A stretch of DNA of 6,630 nt from Sphingobacteriales bacterium (GTDB lineage: Bacteria; Bacteroidota; Bacteroidia; Chitinophagales; Chitinophagaceae). The notes beneath the pieces were generated by a model. It searched no databases. It had not been told where the DNA came from and saw only the letters and a list, made by a program, of their open reading frames with translations. The stretch's first letter is position 1. Each line of letters opens with the position of its first letter. The stretch spans positions 1-6,630 of the forward strand of contig CANHUD010000136.1 in NCBI GenBank assembly GCA_947463665.1, given 5' to 3'. Below, piece after piece: positions 1 to 5,509 of the stretch. The position numbers and the translations under genes were made by a program.

Positions 1-812
1 GCACTAATGGCATCCAGCAGAAAACGAACGGGGATGACCCAAAGCTTTTCAGACAGTGGGAGGTTCCGGCTCAGCATGATAAGATTGTTCCTGAAATTGA
101 GGTAAACTTTTTTTGCGTTTCCCTTTGGAAGGGTCCCACCACCCACATGATAGACCACCGACTGAGGACATACATAAATGATATAGCCCATGCGTTGCAG
201 CCGCCAGCAAAGATCGATCTCTTCCTGATGGGCAAAAAAGAACGGGTCGAATCCTCCTGCTTCATGGAAGGCGCTGGACCGAACAAACATGGCAGCCCCA
301 CTGGCCCAGAAAACCGGCACCGGTTCATCGTACTGTCCATGGTCCGTTTCACAGTAATCAAAGACCCTGCCTCTGCAGAACGGGTAACCAAATGCGTCTA
401 TCCAGCCACCGGCCGCACCGGCATATTCAAATTTATTCCGGTTGGTGTATTGAAGGATCTTTGGCTGTACGGCTCCAATCTTCAGATCCGTTTCCATCAG
501 CTGAATCACAGGCTGTATCCAGTTGGCTGTGACTTCCACATCTGAATTCAACAGTACGTAATAATCGGCCTTGATCTGTTTCAGGGCGGTGTTGTACCCT
601 TTGGCAAATCCTTCATTTTCGGGATTTTGTAAAATGTGTACCGAAGGAAAGTGTTCTGAGAGAAAATCTACCGAATCATCAGAAGAGGCATTATCCGCCA
701 CCCAGAGATGCTCATTTTCCGATAGCGTAGGCAAAATAAATGGAAGGAATCGTTCGAGGTACGACCGGCCATTCCAGTTCAGAATCACAATTGCAACCGT
801 AGGTACTGCCAC
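1..812 (-). CDS. Family 2 glycosyltransferase (rhamnosyltransferase-like), 3' end outside window
   Basis: A GT-A-fold inverting glycosyltransferase that would transfer a nucleotide-activated sugar to a growing surface glycan, acting at the cytoplasmic face of the membrane; donor and acceptor cannot be read from sequence. Visible on the minus strand are 270 residues: the first strand VAIVILNWNG (about 6-15), the nucleotide-binding VADNASSDDS (38-47), NEGFAKGYN (66-74), the metal-binding DXD-equivalent LLNSDVEV with Asp91, the acceptor-site WASGAAM (169-175), the EEIDLCWR motif (197-204) holding the likely catalytic acid/base region, and YHVGGGT (221-227). This order is that of the WcaE/RfbN-like rhamnosyltransferase group of GT2. 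The start is GTG at 812-810: an in-frame TAA lies two codons upstream and no ATG precedes the conserved first strand. No Shine-Dalgarno is visible. Family members are about 300-350 residues, so a modest C-terminal part is missing. It is divergent from the histidine kinase. Confidence 0.93.
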   Translation of the reverse strand, partial: MAVPTVAIVILNWNGRSYLERFLPFILPTLSENEHLWVADNASSDDSVDFLSEHFPSVHILQNPENEGFAKGYNTALKQIKADYYVLLNSDVEVTANWIQPVIQLMETDLKIGAVQPKILQYTNRNKFEYAGAAGGWIDAFGYPFCRGRVFDYCETDHGQYDEPVPVFWASGAAMFVRSSAFHEAGGFDPFFFAHQEEIDLCWRLQRMGYIIYVCPQSVVYHVGGGTLPKGNAKKVYLNFRNNLIMLSRNLPLSEKLWVIPVRFLLDAIS

Positions 813-832
813 TAGTTAAGATTTGATCGGTT

Positions 833-840
833 CAAAAATA
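833..840 (-). promoter_or_regulatory. Candidate -7 element (TATTTTTG) for the glycosyltransferase
   Basis: On the minus strand the sequence reads TATTTTTG, a perfect match to the Bacteroidota primary sigma-factor -7 consensus TAnnTTTG. It lies about 20 bases upstream of the GTG start, which would give a leader of roughly 15 nt. No convincing TTG appears at the usual -33 spacing, so the call rests on a single short element in AT-rich DNA. Confidence 0.35.
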
Positions 841-901
841 CACTCAAATCCGATATCCCTCGCAGAGGTGTTTTCATGTTGGGATGCTGTATCTTGCTGA
901 A

Positions 902-2044
902 ATGAAAGGGATCAACTGGCGCATTGGTCTTTCTGTACTGGCCATATCCATTGTGGTGGCCACTTTGTTTTATTCCCGCTTTCTGGCCCGACAAATAGCC
1001 GCCAATGAGCGGAAAACAATTGAAGTTTGGGCAGAAGCACATCGGTTCATTGCCCGTGCCTCCAATGAGACCGATATTACCTTCGCCTCTCTGATCCTGG
1101 CTGATCAGCAGGCCATTCCGGTGATTGAAACCAATGAAAAGGACAGCATCACCAATTACCTTCATCTCGATTCTGCCCGCGTGGCCTCCGATCCTGCCTA
1201 TTTACCGCGTAAACTAAAGGAGTTTTCCAAACGAACACCCATCATCACCCATCTGAGCGATGATTCCACTGTCTACAATAAATATTATTACGGTGAATCC
1301 CGCCTTCTGCAGCAGGTGGTTTATTATCCGTATGTCCAGCTTATAATTGTGGCATTGTTTATTATGGTCACACTCAACGCCGTAAGAACCCGGCATAAAG
1401 CCATCCAGGACCAGCTCTGGGCAGGTATGGCAAAGGAAACAGCGCATCAGCTGGGTACTCCCGTTATGGCCCTGCATGGCTGGGTGGAAATGTTGCGCGA
1501 AAATGGAGCCGATGCCACCATGGTAGATGAAATGGAAAAAGATGTGACCCGACTTAAACTCGTATCGGACCGTTTCTCTAAAATAGGCAGTACACCGGTA
1601 TTAGAGAAACGGGATATTGTAGCAGCGGTTCAGCAGGTGGTGGAGTACATCCGGAAAAGGGCTCCGGTTAAAGTATCCATTCAGGTTGTATCTGCGATTC
1701 CGGCTTTGCAGATTCCGTTATCATATCCGCTTTTTGAGTGGGTGATTGAAAATTTATTGCGGAATGCACTGGATGCAGTTGACGGACAGGGGAATATTTC
1801 TGTTGAAGTATCTGTGCTATCAGAAAAGGTTATTATTCTGGTTAAGGATGATGGCAAAGGAATGACATCCGCTCAGGCGAGTCGGATTTTTCAGCCAGGG
1901 TATACAACTCGCAGAAGAGGCTGGGGGCTTGGCCTGACTCTGTCGAAGCGCATCATTGAGGAATACCATGGAGGCAAGTTGAAAGTGCTTTCAACGGAAC
2001 CGGGTGTAGGAACGGTTTTTCAGATTATACTTACCATCAATTGA
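902..2044 (+). CDS. Membrane sensor histidine kinase, no response regulator alongside
   Basis: A two-component sensor kinase that should autophosphorylate on His and pass phosphate to a response regulator, which is absent here. Numbered from the ATG at 902: TM1 about 6-25, a 115-residue extracytoplasmic segment 26-140 with no domain I recognise, TM2 about 141-159, then a DHp helix with H-box ETAHQLGTP (His182), and a HATPase_c domain with N-box NLLRNALDA (284-292), G1 KDDGKGM (315-321), F-box IFQPGYTT (329-336) and G2 GWGLGL (340-345). No PAS domain and no clear HAMP domain lie between TM2 and the H-box. The ATP-site motifs are all present, so it looks active. An in-frame ATG at 884 would add MLYLAE; I prefer 902 because MKGINWR directly precedes TM1, as is usual in related kinases. 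Neither start has a clear Shine-Dalgarno. The stop is 13 nt before the esterase ATG, suggesting an operon. Confidence 0.9.
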   Translation: MKGINWRIGLSVLAISIVVATLFYSRFLARQIAANERKTIEVWAEAHRFIARASNETDITFASLILADQQAIPVIETNEKDSITNYLHLDSARVASDPAYLPRKLKEFSKRTPIITHLSDDSTVYNKYYYGESRLLQQVVYYPYVQLIIVALFIMVTLNAVRTRHKAIQDQLWAGMAKETAHQLGTPVMALHGWVEMLRENGADATMVDEMEKDVTRLKLVSDRFSKIGSTPVLEKRDIVAAVQQVVEYIRKRAPVKVSIQVVSAIPALQIPLSYPLFEWVIENLLRNALDAVDGQGNISVEVSVLSEKVIILVKDDGKGMTSAQASRIFQPGYTTRRRGWGLGLTLSKRIIEEYHGGKLKVLSTEPGVGTVFQIILTIN

Positions 2045-2057
2045 TAAAATTAAGGCC

Positions 2058-3590
2058 ATGCTTTTACTCCGCTTTTTCGCTGTACTGTGCTTTTTTTCAG
2101 TAACACCAATTGCTCAGGCACAACGCTTTAAAAAACCTGTTTTTACCAGTATTGATTCGATGGTGGACATTCAGTATACCCAACGTATCAACCTGAAGGG
2201 TGAAGAAGAAAAACTCTTGCTGGATCTGTATATGCCGGTTCTCGACACCCTTAGCCGCAGACCGATGGTTGTCTTCATTCATGGTGGCGGCTTCCGGAAT
2301 GGAAGCCGAAAAACCGGAATGGCAAAACAGATCTGTCAGGCTTTTACCAAACGTGGTTACGTTACGGCCAGCATCAGTTACCGTCTTGGTATTGCACCCA
2401 CTAACACCAATGCCGATTATGCGGAGGCACTTTATCGGGCCCAGCAGGATGCCCGTACTGCGATTCGGTTTCTTAAATCCAATGCTGTACGCTTCGGGAT
2501 CGATACTGCACAGGTATTTGTAAGCGGTACTTCTGCCGGTGCCATGACCAGTTTAGCAGCAGGCTATATGAATCAGGAGGATATACCTGTTTCGGTTAAT
2601 ACAAGCCGATGGGGTTCACTGGAAGGGGAGGGGTACGAAGGTTTTTCCTCAACGGTACACGGAGTCATGAATCTCTGGGGATCGATGATGGATGCCCGAT
2701 GGATCAACGAAGGGGATGCACCTTTGTACAATACGGCAGGAACAGCGGATAAAACAGTTCCGTACGACAGTTCGTACAGTTATCACGGACTGGGACAAGG
2801 CCCTTACATAACCTACCAGCGTTGCCTGGCAATGGGTATTCCAACCACGTGGCGACCCTTCTATGGAGCAGGGCATACACTGGATTCAGACAAAAAGAAA
2901 CTGGATAGTTGTGTAGCAGAGATGGCCGACTGGTTATATACACGTTTATCCATTCATGTTAGGGACAATGATAAAGGAGTGAAGCGGTGGGCTTCGGAGA
3001 TTGAGGCATTTGACGTATTGAATCAGCAGGAAAAACATGGAAAGAAGGCTATTCTGGTTCTGGGTAGTTCTTACATACGTCTCTGGAAAAATATTCGGGA
3101 AGATCTTCGATATAAGGATATCATTCATCGGGGTTTCGGCGGTTCTAATCTGGCAGATGTGGCGTATTATGCGGAGGAAATCATTTATCCACATCAGCCC
3201 AAAGCAATTTTCTTTTATGTGGGCAATGATATCGTTGCGGGTCCCAGAGATAAAACACCGCTTCAGGTACTGGAGCTTTTCAAATACATCGTCAGTGTCA
3301 TCCGGCAGCGTTACCCTTCGGTACCTGTTACCTGGCTGGAAATCTCACCCAGTGAGCGGCGCTGGAAGGTGTGGCCTCAGATACAGGAGGCGAACAGGAT
3401 GATCAAAGAATTTTGTGATCGAACGGAAGGACTGCATTACGTTTCTTCTTCCAATAGATTCTTAGGGGTTGATGGTAAACCTGACAAATCCTTGTATCTG
3501 GACGATAACCTTCATTATAATGAAGATGGATATCGCATCTGGGGAGAGAATATCCGGAAACAGGTGCATCTGATATCCGGCAAAAGATAA
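2058..3590 (+). CDS. Exported two-domain esterase: alpha/beta-hydrolase plus SGNH/GDSL hydrolase
   Basis: A 510-residue exported protein joining two unrelated serine-hydrolase folds. A signal peptide covers 1-22 (cleavage likely after AQA, before QRF). Domain 1 (about 35-295) is an alpha/beta-hydrolase of the carboxylesterase/BD-FAE-like type: oxyanion HGGG (75-78), nucleophile elbow GTSAG with Ser159, candidate acid Asp231 in GTADKTVPYD, and His273 in GAGHTLD. Domain 2 (about 328-505) is SGNH: block I VLGSSYIRLW with Ser338 as nucleophile, block II RGFGGSNLAD (Gly361/362), block III GND (Asn390), block V DDNLH with Asp483 and His486. Both sites look complete. The likely action is removal of acyl groups, perhaps acetyl or feruloyl esters on polysaccharides, in the periplasm or outside the cell; the substrate is inferred, not shown. 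The weak AAGG two bases before the ATG is too close to be a good Shine-Dalgarno. Thirteen bases after the kinase, so probably cotranscribed. Confidence 0.9.
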   Translation: MLLLRFFAVLCFFSVTPIAQAQRFKKPVFTSIDSMVDIQYTQRINLKGEEEKLLLDLYMPVLDTLSRRPMVVFIHGGGFRNGSRKTGMAKQICQAFTKRGYVTASISYRLGIAPTNTNADYAEALYRAQQDARTAIRFLKSNAVRFGIDTAQVFVSGTSAGAMTSLAAGYMNQEDIPVSVNTSRWGSLEGEGYEGFSSTVHGVMNLWGSMMDARWINEGDAPLYNTAGTADKTVPYDSSYSYHGLGQGPYITYQRCLAMGIPTTWRPFYGAGHTLDSDKKKLDSCVAEMADWLYTRLSIHVRDNDKGVKRWASEIEAFDVLNQQEKHGKKAILVLGSSYIRLWKNIREDLRYKDIIHRGFGGSNLADVAYYAEEIIYPHQPKAIFFYVGNDIVAGPRDKTPLQVLELFKYIVSVIRQRYPSVPVTWLEISPSERRWKVWPQIQEANRMIKEFCDRTEGLHYVSSSNRFLGVDGKPDKSLYLDDNLHYNEDGYRIWGENIRKQVHLISGKR

Positions 3591-3613
3591 CTGGATTTTG
3601 GAAGCAAATCCAG
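3591..3613 (+). terminator. Hairpin directly after the esterase stop, possible terminator
   Basis: CTGGATTT (3591-3598) pairs perfectly with AAATCCAG (3606-3613) across a 7-base loop. The stem begins on the base after the TAA stop, where a transcript-end hairpin would be expected. No T-tract follows (TGAAATAATATC), so intrinsic termination is uncertain; it could instead protect the mRNA 3' end. Confidence 0.45.
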
Positions 3614-3625
3614 TGAAATAATATC

Positions 3626-3721
3626 TTACAAATCAATTTGAACATTAGAAGCGTCGTAGGAGTAATTGTATTTCTGCGCAATTTCTTCCGGTGGACACTC
3701 CATATATGTGCTGGTGGCCAT
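3626..3721 (-). CDS. Possible 31-residue small protein, unrecognised
   Basis: On the minus strand an ATG at 3721-3719 opens a 31-codon frame ending in TAA at 3628-3626. The product starts MATSTYMECPPEEIAQ and ends NVQIDL; it is acidic, has no signal peptide or membrane segment, and I do not recognise it. The same frame stays open upstream of this ATG for about 40 codons, but that part (Arg, Phe, Ile-rich) looks less protein-like. It could be a small gene, the end of a decayed gene, or chance. It sits alone in a 351-base gap between two plus-strand genes. No Shine-Dalgarno is evident. Low confidence; included because the residue mix is more natural than that of the plus-strand frame across the same DNA. 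Confidence 0.2.
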   Translation of the reverse strand: MATSTYMECPPEEIAQKYNYSYDASNVQIDL

Positions 3722-3800
3722 AGCGAAGAAGCGATTTATGACAAAATATCTTTTACGAAATATTACAAGTATTGAGCATCTTGAGGTTCTAAAAAGTGAC

Positions 3801-3819
3801 TGTAAATCAACTGTTTACA
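3801..3819. repeat. Inverted repeat TGTAAA-N7-TTTACA
   Basis: TGTAAA at 3801-3806 mirrors TTTACA at 3814-3819, a 19-bp palindrome about 125 bases before the AraC-family start. The arms carry the same TGTAA/TTACA core as the palindrome at 3904-3917, so both could be binding sites for one dimeric regulator. Short AT-rich palindromes also arise by chance. Confidence 0.4.
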
Positions 3820-3880
3820 AAAATGCCAATAACAGTATTTCAAAGAACAACGTGATAATCAATTGGAAATGGTTGACTTA

Positions 3881-3899
3881 CAACACAACGCTAGTGTTG
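3881..3899. repeat. Inverted repeat CAACAC-N7-GTGTTG
   Basis: CAACAC (3881-3886) pairs with GTGTTG (3894-3899), 43 bases before the TTG start of the regulator gene. It may be an operator or a small hairpin if transcription begins upstream. Only 6-bp arms, so modest weight. Confidence 0.35.
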
Positions 3900-3903
3900 A
3901 TAA

Positions 3904-3917
3904 CTGTAACTTTACAG
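3904..3917. promoter_or_regulatory. Candidate operator, palindrome CTGTAA-CT-TTACAG
   Basis: CTGTAA (3904-3909) and TTACAG (3912-3917) form a perfect inverted repeat with a 2-base centre, ending 24 bases before the TTG start of the AraC-family gene. Its half-site matches the wider palindrome at 3801-3819, and single TTACA copies occur at 3763-3767, 3878-3882 and 3926-3930. Position and recurrence suggest a regulator binding site; which protein binds is unknown. Confidence 0.4.
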
Positions 3918-3941
3918 CCTTAAAATTACAATTTTACTATT

Positions 3942-5156
3942 TTGAACTCCCCCTTACTCTATAATTGCCTGGCAGGGATGTTCTTGTCTCTTCTGTTGTT
4001 GGGTTTCAACAAAGGGTACAAGTCAGCCAACCGGTATCTGTCAGGTGCACTTTTCTTTTCATCACTTTTTTTCCTGACCATAGATGTTTTTCTATTTAAT
4101 CAAAACCTTTCCGTCATTGCGCTTTTCGAAACGGTGGTCCCAAGTTTTTATTTTTTGATTTGCCCCCTTTCATATTTTTATATTCGAAGCATTCTAAGTG
4201 ATGATTCAAGTTTATCAAAAGCCGACTTTCTCCATTTCTCACTTTTTGTTGTTGCTTTTTCAGGTACAATGCCATTACTGTTTTCCAGTTGGGAGCATAA
4301 GTTGGCAATAGCTGAAAACATCAGAAGTAACTCTTGGTTTAATCCAACTTATCGTATCAATAGCCTTTTATCCCCTAACCAAAATAAAATCATCAAGGCT
4401 ATTCATATCTTTGTCTATGTATTGTTGAATTGGTATACTTTTTACAGATATAAGCAACAACTAAAGCAGCGCATTCTTTACACCAAACAATACAATATCA
4501 TCCGTAATTGGCTAATCGTTTTCTGTGGATTTTTCAGTTTCCAGGCATTCTTCCTCATTATCGGGGTATATAATGTGGTTACGTTACAAAGTAAAGCACT
4601 GTTCCTGGAGACAAATTACCTCTATCTTTTATTCATGTCTTTTGGTTTCTTGATGCTTAATTTGGTGTTGCTGCTGATTCCCCAGATTTTGTATGGCCTC
4701 CCTTTTGAAAGAACGGTTACGGCCGTCCAACCACTTCTTGATGATGGGGAAATAGCACCGGAATTGACTAACGACGACAACAAAAGCATACCATCGTTCT
4801 ATACTCCAGCCTATATTGCTGAAATTGAGCTATCCATTAAAAAGGCTGAAGATGAAAGACTATTCCTTGATCACGAGTTCAAGATGGAGCGTATATCCAA
4901 CATGTCCGGGATACCTCTGCACCACCTGGCCTTTTTTTTCAGCAATATTCACAAATCATCATTTTCAGAGTGGCGCAATAACCTGAGGATAAGGCATTCT
5001 CTACAATTAATCACTGAAGGATCTCTGAAGAAGCATTCCTTTGAAGGCATCGCATCACAATGTGGATTCTCCTCACGCCATACATTTATCCGTGCTTTTA
5101 AAATGAATATGGGGCAAACACCAACCGAGTATTGTAAGTTGAAAGGTTTGATTTGA
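3942..5156 (+). CDS. Membrane-anchored AraC-family transcriptional regulator (7TM plus HTH)
   Basis: A one-component regulator of the Bacteroidota type in which an integral-membrane sensor is fused to an AraC DNA-binding domain. From the TTG start the 404 residues show about seven hydrophobic helices (roughly 5-22, 33-53, 58-83, 95-115, 150-168, 187-210, 224-250), a polar linker 255-288, then an AraC-type region about 289-400: DHEFKMERISNMSGIPLHHLAFFF (first HTH, with the usual helix order) and FEGIASQCGFSSRHTFIRAFKMNMGQTPTEY (second HTH and signature end), closing FKMNMGQTPTEYCKLKG. TTG at 3942 is preferred because an in-frame TAA lies at 3921-3923 and the first helix begins NSPLLYNCLAGMF; the ATG at 3978 would cut into that helix. 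However, TATTTTG at 3938-3944 is one base short of a -7 element, and if it is a promoter the ATG would be right. The gene is much more AT-rich than its neighbours (hand-counted lines 28-32% GC). Ligand and targets unknown. Confidence 0.88.
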   Translation: MNSPLLYNCLAGMFLSLLLLGFNKGYKSANRYLSGALFFSSLFFLTIDVFLFNQNLSVIALFETVVPSFYFLICPLSYFYIRSILSDDSSLSKADFLHFSLFVVAFSGTMPLLFSSWEHKLAIAENIRSNSWFNPTYRINSLLSPNQNKIIKAIHIFVYVLLNWYTFYRYKQQLKQRILYTKQYNIIRNWLIVFCGFFSFQAFFLIIGVYNVVTLQSKALFLETNYLYLLFMSFGFLMLNLVLLLIPQILYGLPFERTVTAVQPLLDDGEIAPELTNDDNKSIPSFYTPAYIAEIELSIKKAEDERLFLDHEFKMERISNMSGIPLHHLAFFFSNIHKSSFSEWRNNLRIRHSLQLITEGSLKKHSFEGIASQCGFSSRHTFIRAFKMNMGQTPTEYCKLKGLI

Positions 5157-5320
5157 TTGGTCATCCTTCCTTTTCCATTTCTTCTGTATTTCCCTCTTTT
5201 GTACACGGTTAAATCCCCACTGTGCAAAGCTGCCTGAATGCGACGCTTACCCGTTCATCTCTACTCCTTCATTTTTTCTTCAAATCGTAAATGATTGATG
5301 ATTAATCCATTAAAAATGGG
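5157..5320. other. Gap after the AraC-family gene, no feature seen
   Basis: This first part of the 353-base gap is pyrimidine-rich near 5160-5200 and AT-rich after 5270. I see no convincing ORF, terminator hairpin or RNA gene. The longest ATG frame noted, from 5239, runs only 18 codons. Confidence 0.5.
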
Positions 5321-5324
5321 CAGC

Positions 5325-5348
5325 TGTTGCATATTTTAAAATGCAACA
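5325..5348. repeat. Palindrome TGTTGCAT-N8-ATGCAACA
   Basis: Eight-base arms TGTTGCAT (5325-5332) and ATGCAACA (5341-5348) are perfect inverted copies around an AT-only centre that itself contains TTTAAA. It lies about 160 bases upstream of the beta-helix gene. It fits either a dimer operator or, less likely, a bidirectional terminator for the AraC-family gene. Confidence 0.5.
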
Positions 5349-5354
5349 ACGACT

Positions 5355-5365
5355 TGTTACATATT
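5355..5365. repeat. Second copy of TGTTRCATATT, 30 bp downstream
   Basis: TGTTACATATT at 5355-5365 matches TGTTGCATATT at 5325-5335 in 10 of 11 positions, offset by exactly 30 bases, close to three helical turns. Such same-face spacing is typical of tandem protein-binding sites, which is an inference here. Confidence 0.4.
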
Positions 5366-5385
5366 AAAAACTGAAACAGTGTTTT

Positions 5386-5406
5386 GCGTTGATTTTTTTT
5401 CAACGC
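5386..5406. terminator. Hairpin with all-T loop, possible terminator or leader structure
   Basis: GCGTTGA (5386-5392) pairs perfectly with TCAACGC (5400-5406) around a loop of seven T. TGATTTTTC follows, giving a short T-run on the plus strand. It could end transcription from the AraC-family gene, 230 bases upstream, or sit in the leader of the beta-helix gene as an attenuator-like element. Confidence 0.4.
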
Positions 5407-5421
5407 TGATTTTTCATTGCA

Positions 5422-5491
5422 TTTTCGTACGTACCCACGTTAGACACCCTGTCAACATCTGCAAACAATTCAAACAAAAGACGTACGAAAA
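5422..5491 (+). promoter_or_regulatory. Leader inverted repeat, 11-bp perfect arms before the beta-helix gene
   Basis: TTTTCGTACGT (5422-5432) and ACGTACGAAAA (5481-5491) are exact reverse complements separated by 48 bases. Each arm also holds the self-complementary CGTACG. The right arm ends 18 bases before the ATG at 5510, so in RNA the pairing would form a long stem-loop immediately in front of the ribosome-binding region. In DNA the two arms could instead be paired sites for one protein. Confidence 0.5.
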
Positions 5492-5509
5492 CTAACAATC
5501 AGTTGTTTT

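Noticed and set aside
147..819. Plus-strand open frames of 132 and 82 codons
   Set aside because: They are antisense to the glycosyltransferase, whose minus-strand frame carries all the GT2 motifs; their translations show no domain.
858..868. CCTC-GCA-GAGG mini-hairpin before the kinase
   Set aside because: Only four base pairs with a three-base loop, so well within chance.
812..1477. Minus-strand frames opposite the histidine kinase
   Set aside because: The kinase frame holds all H, N, G1, F and G2 boxes; the antisense frames show nothing.
3666..3923. An 85-codon plus-strand frame between esterase and regulator
   Set aside because: The residue mix (many Asn, Lys, Ile, Thr) is that expected of translated AT-rich non-coding DNA, and it runs across both TTACA palindromes; no motif, signal peptide or homologue is recognisable.
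5379..5386. GTGTTTTG as a -7 promoter element for the beta-helix gene
   Set aside because: It keeps TTTG but lacks the TA of TAnnTTTG, so it was not annotated.
5325..5491. CRISPR array or integration site
   Set aside because: The repeats are two imperfect copies and single inverted pairs, with no regular repeat-spacer series, no integrase and no tRNA end nearby.
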